Origin: CBDAUN01 sp965200645
Lineage (GTDB): Bacteria > Pseudomonadota > Gammaproteobacteria > Arenicellales > JAJDZL01
Assembly: GCA_965200645.1 (NCBI GenBank)
Contig: CBDAUN010000003.1
Location: 930,001-994,000 of the forward strand
Direction of reading: 5' to 3'
DNA: 64,000 nucleotides
Positions 1 to 10,300 of the stretch are shown here, in pieces. How positions within the stretch are numbered: position 1 is the stretch's first letter; each line of letters begins with the position of its first letter. The translations under genes and the position numbers were made by a program. The notes under the pieces were generated by a model. The model was not told the origin of the DNA, searched no databases, and saw only the letters and a program-made list of their open reading frames with translations.

Positions 1-490
1 GTCCACCCTGTTCGGTCAGTTCCTGCCCAACCTTTGGACCAACAAATTCTACTCTGCGCATTTGGACCAGACACTCCTCCACGGCACCGGAAGAATTCTC
101 GCAGAGCTGTAGGCCGCCAACTTTGGATTCTACAAGCAACTCTCCATAAGGCTGGCGTAAAGCCTCAACAATTTGCGAACTCAACTGGGCAGCCGAACCT
201 TGACCTTCTGCAGTGGGCACCCGGACCATAATGTCCTGACTTGTTCCAAAGTACTGCACTGTCGCATCATCCATTGCGGTATCGGCCAGCTGTGCTCGAA
301 TCTCATCAACACTCACTTGACTGTTGTAGCGTACTTCAACAAGAGTACCACCGGTGAAGTCGAGCCCCCAGTTGATGCCTCGGATCGAAAAGGAAGCGAT
401 GCCAGCAATAATTACAACGACTGAAATGATTAGCGCAGTGCGGCGTCTGCCAAGAAAATCAAAATTGGTGTCGCGTTTAAATAGTTCCAT
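1..490 (-). CDS. secF: Protein translocase subunit SecF (5' part; continues past the window edge)
   Basis: SecF pairs with SecD in the inner membrane and uses the proton gradient to help complete Sec-dependent export. Only the first 163 codons are in the window; the rest lies left of position 1. The ATG is at 490-488. A basic N-terminus leads into a membrane segment at about residues 16-35, followed by the SecF hallmark GLDFTGGT and the start of the periplasmic P1 domain. It follows secD after a 10-nt gap, as expected for one transcript yajC-secD-secF. Family assignment is secure; the C-terminal membrane bundle cannot be seen. Confidence 0.96.
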   Translation of the reverse strand, partial: MELFKRDTNFDFLGRRRTALIISVVVIIAGIASFSIRGINWGLDFTGGTLVEVRYNSQVSVDEIRAQLADTAMDDATVQYFGTSQDIMVRVPTAEGQGSAAQLSSQIVEALRQPYGELLVESKVGGLQLCENSSGAVEECLVQMRRVEFVGPKVGQELTEQGG

Positions 491-500
491 GGTCCTTAAA

Positions 501-2387
501 CTAAATTGCCAAGCGATTCACACGACGGCCGCCATACATTAAATTCACTACGAGTCGTGTTCCTAGTATGGCCGTAAACATTGACGTCAGGATACCAATG
601 CTCAAAGTTACCGCGAATCCCTTGATTGGGCCCGTACCGAAATTAAATAGCACAATGGCAGCGATTAGGGTAGTGATATTGGCATCGACAATGGTCGAAA
701 ATGCTTGGGAATACCCTACATGGATACTCGCTTGCGGCGTATTTCGATTACGCAACTCTTCGCGAATCCTTTCGAAAATTAAAACATTCGAATCTACTGC
801 GATACCCACTGTGAGAACGATTCCCGCCACTCCTGGTAATGTCAAAGTGGCCTGCAATATTGAAAGTACTGCAACGATGAGTATCAGGTTTAGCGCCAAA
901 GCCAAGTTCGCCACCAGCCCGAAGAACCTGTAGTAAATCAACATAAACACTAAGACGAGAGCAAATCCCACAGTAACCGAAACCAGGCCCTGAAGAATAT
1001 TTTCCTGACCCAAGCTCGGGCCAACTGTTCGTTCTTCGACAATTTCGATTGGGGCGGCTAGAGCTCCGGCACGAAGCAGCAAAGATAAGTCTCGTGCCTC
1101 CGACACACTGTCTAATCCCTCGATCTGAAAGCGTCGCCCCAACTGTTCGCGAATGACTGGGGCAGTAATGACTTCTTCAATGAATTCCCTAACTCGAACG
1201 GCATTGCCACTGTCGTCATAGACTGTTCTTCCTTCTGCATCTCGTTTGACTTCCGAACGAGACTCAATGTAAACCACACCCATCCGATTGCCGACGTTGT
1301 CGCCAGTCACTCTTTGGTTGATTGATGCCCCACGAGAATCCAATGTAATGCTGACTATTGGGCTTCCTGATAAGGTATCGATGCTGGCCGCTGCGTCAAT
1401 AATGTTGTCACCGGAATAGACGAGTTCCCTTTTCAGCAAAATCGGGGTACCATCTCGCATTTCGTATAGTTTTGAACCAATGGGGACGGCGCCACTAACG
1501 GCAGAACTGACGTCATGTTGTTCATCCACCAGCCGAATTTCCAACGTTGCTGTTCTACCCAAAATCCGTTTCGCTCGTGCAGTGTCCTGTACCCCGGGAA
1601 GCTGTATGACAATTCGATCGTCACCCTGTCGCTGGACCACAGGCTCTGCAACCCCCAGCTCATCAATCCGGTTTCGCAGTGCCACCATATTTTGTTCTAA
1701 AGCAAATCTTTGAAGTTCCTGCACCTGTTCAGAACTTAAGGTTGCCGTTAGAAAATACTCTCCATCACTGTCGTAGTCCACAAGTTGGATTTCGGGGAAC
1801 TCATCATCAATGACTTCTACTGCCGCATCGCGTTGTTGCTCATTGCGAAATTTTAAAGAAATGCCGCCTTCATCAAGTCGTCGAATTAGCGCATACCGAA
1901 CTCGACCCTCACGTAAAGATGATCGCAAGGTTTCAACATAACGTTCTTCAGCTCTAGAAATTGCCGCAACCAAGTCTACTTCCATCAAGAAGTGCACACC
2001 ACCGCGCAAGTCAAGTCCGAGATACATTGGAAGCGCACCTATACTTTCAAACCAACTCGGTGCTGAAGGCAACAATGTTAGTGCTACCGTGTAACGACTC
2101 CCAAAGGCAGCCTGCACTACATCCCGTGCTTTAATCTGATCTTCGGTATCGGAGAAGCGAATCCGAACTCCACTCTCGCCCAGGGAAATCGAAAGTGGTT
2201 CAATCTGAGCCTGCGAAAGCACGTTTTCCACCGTGCCAATAAGCGAAGGGTCAACCACAGTGGTGCGTGCACCCCGGATTTGCACCCCAGGATCATCGCC
2301 AAATAAATTCGGCAGTGCGTAAAAAAAGCCGGGAATCAAAACCGCGGCTACAATGAGATACTTCCACCAGGCGTTCTGGTTTAACAT
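501..2387 (-). CDS. secD: Protein translocase subunit SecD
   Basis: SecD (628 aa, usual gammaproteobacterial length) is an RND-type inner-membrane protein that works with SecF and YajC in preprotein export. The sequence shows one N-terminal membrane helix (about 9-28), the conserved DLRGG segment at residues 126-130, a large periplasmic region containing a second half-conserved block (NRIDELGVAEP), and a C-terminal bundle of about five membrane segments (about 455-620). The start ATG at 2387 gives the typical gammaproteobacterial opening MLNQNAWWKY. The gene lies 55 nt after yajC and 10 nt before secF, so co-transcription is likely. Nothing appears broken. Confidence 0.97.
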   Translation of the reverse strand: MLNQNAWWKYLIVAAVLIPGFFYALPNLFGDDPGVQIRGARTTVVDPSLIGTVENVLSQAQIEPLSISLGESGVRIRFSDTEDQIKARDVVQAAFGSRYTVALTLLPSAPSWFESIGALPMYLGLDLRGGVHFLMEVDLVAAISRAEERYVETLRSSLREGRVRYALIRRLDEGGISLKFRNEQQRDAAVEVIDDEFPEIQLVDYDSDGEYFLTATLSSEQVQELQRFALEQNMVALRNRIDELGVAEPVVQRQGDDRIVIQLPGVQDTARAKRILGRTATLEIRLVDEQHDVSSAVSGAVPIGSKLYEMRDGTPILLKRELVYSGDNIIDAAASIDTLSGSPIVSITLDSRGASINQRVTGDNVGNRMGVVYIESRSEVKRDAEGRTVYDDSGNAVRVREFIEEVITAPVIREQLGRRFQIEGLDSVSEARDLSLLLRAGALAAPIEIVEERTVGPSLGQENILQGLVSVTVGFALVLVFMLIYYRFFGLVANLALALNLILIVAVLSILQATLTLPGVAGIVLTVGIAVDSNVLIFERIREELRNRNTPQASIHVGYSQAFSTIVDANITTLIAAIVLFNFGTGPIKGFAVTLSIGILTSMFTAILGTRLVVNLMYGGRRVNRLAI

Positions 2388-2442
2388 CTATGGGATCACC
2401 GTTTACGTTGATTGCTGAATCAGATTGATCAAGAAACTTGAG

Positions 2443-2847
2443 TCAATCCGAGGTATCTTCGGGCAACTCTTCGGGTAGGCTCTTTTTAGATCTACGTCTA
2501 GACTGGGTCGGAGATTTAGATGCGGACATTTTGTAAGATCCCTCGGGCAGTAGTTGCGCAACCGCAAGTCGCTGAACTTGGACGGCCACTCCCTTGGCAA
2601 TCTCAAGTTGAATGAAGTTTTCATCCACTTCAACGACACGACCTACAGTACCTCCATTGGTAGCCACTTCGTCTCCCATCTCTAGAGCCCCCACCATTTC
2701 CTTGTGCTTTTTGGTTCGCTTCTGCTGAGGACGAATCAAGAGAAAGTAAAAGAGAACAAAAATTAAAACCAAGGGCAACAGACCAAGCAATCCGCCACCA
2801 GCGTCGCCCCCAGATTGTGCATAGGCACTAGAAATCAATAACTCCAT
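2443..2847 (-). CDS. yajC: Preprotein translocase subunit YajC
   Basis: YajC is a small single-pass inner-membrane protein that associates with SecDF. The 134-aa product has one strong membrane helix at about residues 20-41 ending in the family signature LLIRPQQKR, then a charged cytoplasmic domain with the block GDEVATNGG. The C-terminus (about 108-134) is a basic and acidic Ser-rich tail, slightly longer than many YajC proteins. It precedes secD by 55 nt on the same strand. The ribosome-binding site before the ATG is weak. Confidence 0.95.
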   Translation of the reverse strand: MELLISSAYAQSGGDAGGGLLGLLPLVLIFVLFYFLLIRPQQKRTKKHKEMVGALEMGDEVATNGGTVGRVVEVDENFIQLEIAKGVAVQVQRLAVAQLLPEGSYKMSASKSPTQSRRRSKKSLPEELPEDTSD

Positions 2848-3172
2848 TGAACTAAAAATCTACCGTAGTAACCGTTAACTAAAACATGTAATTTTAGCAT
2901 ATTCAGACTTTCTAATGAGTAAGCGAGGTGGCTTCAATGTTCGATATGCTTGACCAAAATATCGTAAATTCTTCAAATAATAAAGCGACCTTGAATTCAA
3001 TGAAGCATTTGCTCTCGAAGAAAGATTATCGGTATCACATCTAAATGCACTACAGTCGCTAATTATTCGCTAAGTCCAAACTTCCTAACTTTTGTTGCTT
3101 CTCTTAATGTTGCCTGGATGTCTCAAAAAATGGAAAGAAAGTGATCCAATCAGCGAGTTGCAAAGCCGAGCA
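2848..3172. other. Intergenic region between tgt and yajC
   Basis: This 325-bp stretch has no convincing open reading frame. On the minus strand there is a possible extended -10 element, TGCTAAAAT (2891-2899), about 45 nt before the yajC start, with only a poor -35. It could be a yajC-secDF promoter separate from tgt. No terminator hairpin was recognised. Confidence 0.35.
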
Positions 3173-4297
3173 TCACTTCTTCTTTACTCCGTAAACTCCT
3201 GCAAAGAAATCTGAGTAAAACTGATCAAACAGGCCTGCTTCAATCGACTCACGAATTTGCAGCATCAAATTCGAATAGTATTTCAAATTGTGAATGGTGC
3301 CCAATCGTGCTCCCAGCGGTTCTTTGATTTGATTGAGGTGCCGCAAGTAGGATCGACTAAAGTTTGAACAACAAAAACAGTCGCAATTTTCATCTAAAGG
3401 TTGTAAATCGTGACGATATTTTGCGTTGCGAATTTTCACAATCCCTTTAGAGGTATACAACCATCCATTTCGGGCATTTCTAGTCGGTAGTACACAGTCG
3501 AACATATCAATGCCTTGAGCAACTCCGTACACAATGTCCGCTGGAGTCCCGACACCCATTAGGTACCGAGGTCTTGGACTAGGCATCCGAGGCGCAATAT
3601 GTGCGAGCACCCGATACATCTCTTCGGTCGGTTCTCCTACAGAAAGACCACCTACTGCATATCCATCAAATCCGATGTCAATTAAGCGCTCCAAAGATTC
3701 ATCGCGAAAAGATTCGTAAATCCCGCCTTGAATAATGCCAAATAACGCGTTCTCGGCACCTTCAAATGCAATCTTCGAACGCTTTGCCCAATTACAGGAC
3801 CGCAGCATCGATTCCCTAACTTGATCCATACTGGATGGATAGGCCGTACAGTCATCAAACACCATGGCAATGTCCGAACCCAAGACTCGTTGTGCCTGAA
3901 TGGATTCCTCAGGTCCAACATAAATCGAAGATCCGTCAATCGGAGAACGAAACGTAACACCCTGTTCAGTGATATTTCGCATTTTCGCCAAACTCCAGAC
4001 CTGAAATCCTCCAGAGTCCGTCAATATTGGACCGCCCCAACCATTGAACTTGTGCAGCCCGCCATGCAAACTAATAATTTCCAGTCCTGGCCGGAGCATC
4101 AAATGTAATGTGTTGCCTAAAATGACTTGTGTGGAAAGATTGCGTAAGTCATTCGGGTCGACTGTCTTTACCGCACCGATCGTACCGACCGGCATAAACA
4201 CCGGGGTTTCAATCGTGCCATGCTGCGTTGTCAGTCGACTTCTACGGGCATTACCCTGCTGGGCAATGATTTCAAATTCGTGTGTATAGCCGTTCAA
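3173..4297 (-). CDS. tgt: Queuine tRNA-ribosyltransferase
   Basis: Tgt exchanges guanine at the wobble position of GUN-anticodon tRNAs for the queuosine precursor preQ1. The 374-aa product is full length. Visible signatures are TDSGGFQVWSL (residues 93-103, the substrate-site Asp), the MFDCVLPTRNARNG block that carries the catalytic Asp, and the C-terminal zinc site CDCFCC with the following SRSYLRHL. The gene lies upstream of yajC-secDF, the usual proteobacterial order. queA, often next to tgt, is not on its upstream side here: a divergent dehydrogenase gene starts 75 nt away. Confidence 0.97.
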   Translation of the reverse strand: MNGYTHEFEIIAQQGNARRSRLTTQHGTIETPVFMPVGTIGAVKTVDPNDLRNLSTQVILGNTLHLMLRPGLEIISLHGGLHKFNGWGGPILTDSGGFQVWSLAKMRNITEQGVTFRSPIDGSSIYVGPEESIQAQRVLGSDIAMVFDDCTAYPSSMDQVRESMLRSCNWAKRSKIAFEGAENALFGIIQGGIYESFRDESLERLIDIGFDGYAVGGLSVGEPTEEMYRVLAHIAPRMPSPRPRYLMGVGTPADIVYGVAQGIDMFDCVLPTRNARNGWLYTSKGIVKIRNAKYRHDLQPLDENCDCFCCSNFSRSYLRHLNQIKEPLGARLGTIHNLKYYSNLMLQIRESIEAGLFDQFYSDFFAGVYGVKKK

Positions 4298-4372
4298 TTC
4301 GCGAATTTCCTAAATTAACATTATCCTGCATGTTTGACTATCCGACAGCCTGTGAAAACAAAGAGGTATCTT

Positions 4373-5245
4373 ATGAAAATGCAAAGCAAACCTAAAATCG
4401 GATTTATTGGACTCGGCTTAATGGGCAAGCCAATGGCCCGTAATTTACTTAATGCTGGTGCCCAGGTGGTAGTATTCAATCGTACTGCTTCTGTCGTTAA
4501 TTCACTGGTTCCAGAAGGATTTATTCCTGCGAGTTCTCCCGCCCAAGTAGCACAAGAGTGCTCAATCGCCATCTGCATGGTCTCAAATACCGCGGCCGTC
4601 GAAGAAGTCATATTTGGACCTTCCGGTATGATTGAGGGAGCGCAGGAAAATTCACTGATTATTGATATGGGCACCACGGAAGTGGGGGTTACACGAGATA
4701 TTGCAGAGAGACTGCAACAATCTGGAGTCAGATTCATTGATGCACCCGTATCTGGTGGTGAAATTGGTGCACAAACCGCTACTTTGTCAATCATGGTTGG
4801 CGCCAGCGAAGATGACCTAAGTCATGTGGAAAGCATTTTGCAAGTTTTGGGCAGCACTATCATTCATGTGGGCGATATTGGATCGGGGCAAATCGCAAAA
4901 GCCGCCAATCAAATCATCGTGGGACTAACCATCCAAGCGGTGGCCGAAGCATTGGCGCTTGCCCAAAAGGGAGGAGCGGATATGAAAAAAGTTCGGGAGG
5001 CACTTTTGGGTGGATTTGCTACGTCAAGAGTGTTAGATCTGCACGGCCAACGAATGATCGAATCAAACTTCAAACCCGGCGGGACTTCCATTACACAGCG
5101 CAAGGACTTGTATCAGGCACTGACGTTTGCCAATCAAATCGGAATTGAATTACCTGCTACCCAACAATGTCTTCAACGTTATGACGAATTGATTCAACTC
5201 GGACGTGGTAACTTAGACCACAGTGCGTTATACACACTATTTTAA
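4373..5245 (+). CDS. 3-hydroxyisobutyrate dehydrogenase-family NAD(P)-dependent beta-hydroxyacid dehydrogenase
   Basis: Enzymes of this family oxidise or reduce small beta-hydroxyacids, for example 3-hydroxyisobutyrate in valine breakdown or tartronate semialdehyde. The 290-aa product opens with a Rossmann motif (GFIGLGLMG, about residues 7-15), has the substrate loop DAPVSGGEIGA, and the catalytic-lysine block GQIAKAANQ. I chose the ATG at 4373 because AGAGG lies just upstream; an in-frame TTG at 4334 would add 13 unlikely residues. Exact substrate is not determined by sequence; nearby icmF and leucine genes make a branched-chain role plausible (inference). Its stop codon abuts the convergent MFS stop with no gap. 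Confidence 0.9.
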   Translation: MKMQSKPKIGFIGLGLMGKPMARNLLNAGAQVVVFNRTASVVNSLVPEGFIPASSPAQVAQECSIAICMVSNTAAVEEVIFGPSGMIEGAQENSLIIDMGTTEVGVTRDIAERLQQSGVRFIDAPVSGGEIGAQTATLSIMVGASEDDLSHVESILQVLGSTIIHVGDIGSGQIAKAANQIIVGLTIQAVAEALALAQKGGADMKKVREALLGGFATSRVLDLHGQRMIESNFKPGGTSITQRKDLYQALTFANQIGIELPATQQCLQRYDELIQLGRGNLDHSALYTLF

Positions 5246-6487
5246 CTAACCTGTTTGCATAGCTGCTGCTCCTGGTCGGCTCCGCAGCCAGATCGCAAAC
5301 CCACCGATGACAACTATTGGTACTCCGGTAACTGCGCACAGAATCGCCCATCCCCAGATGTGGTGCAGTATGCCTGAAAGAAGTGCTGTCATTGACACGA
5401 CCGAAAATACGCACAAATCATTGAACCCTTGCGATTTTGCTTTTTCACTAGGATGATAAGTAGTGGTCAGCAACGTAGTACCGCCGAGATAGGTAAAGTT
5501 CCAACCAATTCCAAGCAATACCAATGTTGTCACAAACATCAAAAATGTATCGCCTAGTGTCAATGCTACGATGATACTGCCCAGCAAAGCGGCTATTCCG
5601 GAAATGATAATGTTCAAGTCACCGAAGCGGCGAATTAGATGACCGGTAAAGAATGAAGGAGCGAACATGGCCACAATGTGCCACTGAATCACTTGGGCGG
5701 TAGCACCAAATTCCATGTGTCGTTCATGCATCGCCAACGGTGTAGACGTCATCAGCAAGTTCATTACGCCATAGCCCACTGTCGCACTAACCACTGCGAT
5801 AAGAAACACAGGTTGACTGGCGATTTGTCTCAACGGCCTGCCAGGTTCAAAATTCTGCGGTGACTTTTCATTAGGTACCTTGAGGAAAGAGATCAAGCAC
5901 AGTCCCATCAGATAAAACCCCGCCAATCCAACATAACTGCCCGCGAACATTGCGTTGCCAACCAGGTCTTTGGATAAATTGGCCATATTTGGCCCAATGA
6001 ATGCCGCGACCACACTGCCGGCAAGAACATAGGAAACAGCCCTGCTTCGGTAGGACTTGGAAGCAACATCCGCAGCAGCAAACCGATAATAGCTGCCGAA
6101 TGAGTTGTGTATGCCGATGAGTGCAATTCCTACGCAAAACAGCACAAAACTACTCGAAATTACTGCATAGCCGCACAATAATGAACCAGCGCAGCCAAAG
6201 GCAGAGCCGATCTGAAAACCAGTTCGTCGGCCAATGTACTTCATGAGAATTGACGCCGGCATGGAAAATCCCATGCCAAAGATGAACACCAAAGATACGG
6301 GAACAGTTGCAAACATAATGTCTTCTGCCAAGGCAACCCCAATCAGTGCAGCAGAAGCAATCAAGACCGAATTTGCGGTGTACATAAACGCCTGGCACAC
6401 GGACAACAAGGCGACATTGACACGCATTCTTGAATAAGTTTCGTCCGGTGCGTCTGCTCCCTTTTTTTGTTGATCTGCAGAGTTCAT
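5246..6487 (-). CDS. MFS transporter, YbfB/OFA-like permease
   Basis: This is a major facilitator superfamily permease with about 12 hydrophobic segments over 413 residues, as expected for the family. A loop motif MKYIGRRTGFQIGS follows the second membrane segment and resembles MFS motif A. Substrate is unknown. The ATG at 6487 lies one base after the end of the preceding SDR gene, with AAGGA about 12 nt upstream; an alternative start at 6511 would overlap the SDR by 23 bp. It is probably the last gene of an icmF-SDR-MFS operon, so uptake of a branched short-chain acid is a reasonable guess, not shown. Confidence 0.85.
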   Translation of the reverse strand: MNSADQQKKGADAPDETYSRMRVNVALLSVCQAFMYTANSVLIASAALIGVALAEDIMFATVPVSLVFIFGMGFSMPASILMKYIGRRTGFQIGSAFGCAGSLLCGYAVISSSFVLFCVGIALIGIHNSFGSYYRFAAADVASKSYRSRAVSYVLAGSVVAAFIGPNMANLSKDLVGNAMFAGSYVGLAGFYLMGLCLISFLKVPNEKSPQNFEPGRPLRQIASQPVFLIAVVSATVGYGVMNLLMTSTPLAMHERHMEFGATAQVIQWHIVAMFAPSFFTGHLIRRFGDLNIIISGIAALLGSIIVALTLGDTFLMFVTTLVLLGIGWNFTYLGGTTLLTTTYHPSEKAKSQGFNDLCVFSVVSMTALLSGILHHIWGWAILCAVTGVPIVVIGGFAIWLRSRPGAAAMQTG

Positions 6488-6488
6488 A

Positions 6489-7244
6489 CTAGGAACAAGT
6501 CCTTCCACCATCTACGTGAATCGACTGACCAGTAATGAATGAACCTCCACTCGAAAGCAGTAAAACTACCGTACCTAATATGTCTTCGGGCTGACAAATT
6601 CTACCCATTGGAATCCGAGATAAAGCATCCTTTTTATTGTTGCCTGTTTCAAGGAACTCGTGCGTCAATGGTGTATCGGCAATGGCCGGACTAATGGCGT
6701 TGACTGTAATTGAATACCGAGCCCACTCAACTGCCAATACTCGGGTTAGGTGCGTCAGTGCCGCCTTGCTAGAAGCATAGGCCGCATAGCCCGGATTGGA
6801 GACGGAATCGGAAACCGAAGCGAAATTCACTATTCGACCTGTATTCCTTGGGATCATGTACTCCGCCACCGCCTTGCACATTAAAAAAGCAGCTGATGTA
6901 TTGGTTAACAGAACATCTTGGAAGGTGTCAAATGACATCTTCTGAGCTTGGTGAATTTCGAAAAGTCCTACACAATTTATAAAACCGTCGATGAATCCAA
7001 GATGCTCATGGGCAGATTGAAACGCGCTTTCGCACTTTACCTGATCTCGCACATCTACAACAGTAGTCTTAAGTTTATTTGATGCCAAGCGACTGGTTAC
7101 TACATTCAATCGACTTTCATCAATGTCCATCAAATGCAACTTCACTCCACGATTAGACAATTCTTCAGAAATGATCGCGCCAAAGCCACCGCCCGCTCCA
7201 GCGATAATGACAGTTTTGTCATTTAAATCAAATAGATCTCGCAT
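6489..7244 (-). CDS. Short-chain dehydrogenase/reductase (SDR)
   Basis: A classical 251-aa SDR that would use NAD(P)H to interconvert an alcohol and a ketone. The cofactor motif GAGGGFG is at residues 16-22, and the catalytic YxxxK is Y156-K160 within GYAAYASSK, with the preceding FASVSDS supplying the Ser. The C-terminal GQSIHVDGG is typical. It lies 89 nt downstream of icmF and immediately upstream of an MFS gene on the same strand, suggesting an operon. Substrate cannot be read from the sequence. Confidence 0.92.
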   Translation of the reverse strand: MRDLFDLNDKTVIIAGAGGGFGAIISEELSNRGVKLHLMDIDESRLNVVTSRLASNKLKTTVVDVRDQVKCESAFQSAHEHLGFIDGFINCVGLFEIHQAQKMSFDTFQDVLLTNTSAAFLMCKAVAEYMIPRNTGRIVNFASVSDSVSNPGYAAYASSKAALTHLTRVLAVEWARYSITVNAISPAIADTPLTHEFLETGNNKKDALSRIPMGRICQPEDILGTVVLLLSSGGSFITGQSIHVDGGRTCS

Positions 7245-7333
7245 GCTCGTTGAAATAGATTCTGGCTTGGTTCTTCAACTACTGAAAATCCGGCAAGTTA
7301 ACTGGGAGGATGAACGGCGCAAATGCGCCGATA

Positions 7334-10300
7334 CTACATATTGCGTCGGTATTGACCACCGACCTCAAACAGTGCTGAGGTGATCTGCCCTACTGAACAA
7401 TATCTGACGCCTGTCATTAGTTCAGCAAAGATGTTGCGATCTTCAATGACTGCCCGTTTAAGGCGATCAAGCGCAACTTGTGAGTGTTCACGATTACGGT
7501 CATGAAAACTCTGCAATCGGCAAAGCTGATCTTGCTTTTCTTCGTCGGATGATCGGCTCAGTTCGGTTGTCTGCTGTTCGGTACCATGGGGGTTTTGGAA
7601 AGTATTTACCCCGACAATTGGCAAACTTCCGTCGTGTTTCTTTCGTTCATAATAGAGGGACTGTTCCTGAATCCTTCCTCTTTGGTAACCCGTTTCCATG
7701 GCACCAAGCACCCCGCCACGTGAAGAGATCTGCTCGAACTCACAAAGTACAGCTTCTTCAACCAAATCAGTTAACTCTTCAATTATGAAACTGCCCTGAT
7801 TCGGGTTTTCGTTGCGCGACAGCCCCCACTCTCTATTAATGATCAACTGAATCGCCATCGCTCGGCGCACGGATTCTTCTGTTGGTGTTGTAATCGCCTC
7901 ATCGTATGCATTGGTATGCAAACTATTGCAATTGTCGTACACCGCAATCAATGCCTGCAGTGTTGTGCGAATGTCATTAAAATCAATTTCTTGTGCATGT
8001 AGCGATCGTCCGGAAGTCTGAATGTGATACTTTAAACGCTGACTCCTTGAATTTGCTCCGTATCTGTGTTTCAGAGCAATCGCCCAGATGCGCCTTGCGA
8101 CGCGCCCCATTACTGTGTATTCGGCATCTAGGCCATTCGAAAAGAAAAAGGATAAATTTGAGGCGATGTCATCAATATCCATGCCACGAGCTAAATAAAG
8201 CTCTACATAGGTGAAAGCATTCGACAAGGTAAACGCTAATTGAGATATGGGGTTCGCACCCGCTTCTGCAATGTGATATCCGGAGATTGATACCGAATAG
8301 AAGTTTCGAACTTGATTCTCAATGAAGTACTCCTGAATGTCACCCATCACCTTCAGGCTAAATTCGGTCGAGAAGATGCAGGTATTTTGACCTTGATCTT
8401 CCTTGAGTATGTCAGCTTGAACGGTGCCCCTTATATTTTTGAGCGCACTCGCTCGAATTTCCTCACCTTCTTCGGCACTAGGCTTGCGACAGTTTTTACT
8501 CTCAAAATCATCAAGTTGCTGGTCAATGGCCGTATTTAGCAGCATTGCCAAATAGGTTGGTGCCGGTCCATTAATCGTCATCGATACCGAAGTCGTAGGA
8601 CTGCACAAATCAAATCCGGAATACAGATCCTTCATGTCATCAAGTGTTGCAATGGACACGCCTGAATTGCCGACTTTACCGTAAATGTCTGGCCGTTCGT
8701 TCGGATCAAATCCATACAACGAGACCGAGTCAAACGCTGTTGACAAGCGCTTCGCTGATGAATGCTTAGATAAGAGCTTAAATCGCAAATTTGTTCGCTT
8801 CGGACCACCCTCTCCGGCGAACATTCTAGTAGGGTCTTCGTCATCGCGTTTAAATGAAAACACCCCTCCTGTATAAGGAAATGCACCGGGTAAATTTTCA
8901 AGCATCAACCATTTAAGCAAATCACCATGGTCGTAAAAATTCGGAAGACCTATTCTTGGAACCTTAGTGCCAGACAGAGTTTCGTGAAACAACCAGTTAG
9001 CCAACTTGGCCGGCGCTTGTTCCGTTAATTCGTTGACGTCTCGATAGGCTCTTTTGCGGGCAGGCCACTCTTGTAATAGTGCACTGACTGAGGGGTCGAT
9101 TCGCTGTTCTTTAGAACTAATTAATTGACTTAAGTGTTCTTCAGCATCGCTGTGCTCACCGAGCATAGACTGCGCTGCTCTTAGTTGCTGACACTGTCGT
9201 ACAAGTTCACTTTGCGCAGAAACAAATTCCCAATAATCGCGTACAGTGGATGCAATTTCTGCCAAATAGGCTGTTCTATTGGCTGGAATTGCGCTAGTTC
9301 TATCGGTCGAAAAATTTTGTTTAGTTTGACCTGTCTGCTTAATCTTCGCAGCCTTACCCAATTTCAATTGATGTGCGATGTTTTGATATAGGGAGGTGAC
9401 GCCATCATCATTAAATCTGGATGAAATTGTCCCAAACACTGGCATCTCGCTTGGGTCTTGGTCAAAGGATTCACGATTGCGCTGAACCTGCTTGCAAACA
9501 TCTCGATAGGCATCTTCAGCACCTTTCGAATCAAATTTATTGATAACGATAAAGTCAGCAAAATCAAGCATGTCGATTTTTTCAAGCTGACTTGCAGCTC
9601 CATACTCCGGAGTCATCACATAAATTGAGTGATCTACAAATGGAATGATTCCAGTATCACCCTGACCAATCCCCGGTGTCTCCACAATAATGACGTCAAA
9701 CTTCCATGCTTTGCAGACTTTAATTAATTCTGCTAAATACTCAGGTATTCCATTGGCCTCCCTGGTTGCCAAAGATCGCATGAATATGTTCTGCGAATTA
9801 ATTGCATTCATGCGTATCCTGTCGCCCAATAATGCTCCGCCTGTTTTCTTACGTGTCGGATCGATTGCCAAAATCGCAATGCGGCAATTCGAATCTGCAT
9901 ACAACTTAAACCTTTGCACCAATTCGTCGGTGAGTGATGACTTACCCGAACCGCCAGTGCCAGTGATACCGATAACGGGGGTTTGGGGTAAGTTGGCGAA
10001 TGATGAATCCTGATTTACCTTGGCGCCATTTTCGATGCGGGTGATTAACTCAGCTAATTCACCGAAACTGTCGGAGTGACCCAACTTGGTGAATCCTGCA
10101 TCATTGCCTTTGGTAACAGGATCGGAACTGCACTGATCTAGCATGTCGTCAATCATTCCCTGCAAACCAATATTTTGGCCGTCTGCAGGAGAATAGATTT
10201 TGGCAACACCATAAGCATGCAGTTGTTCTATTTCTTCGGGAACAATGACTCCGCCGCCGCCGCCGAATACCTTAATATGCTCGCGATTGGCATCCTTTAA

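Noticed and set aside
4321..4794. 157-codon minus-strand frame opposite the dehydrogenase
   Set aside because: Shadow frame of a clearly conserved gene; no ribosome-binding site or family pattern.
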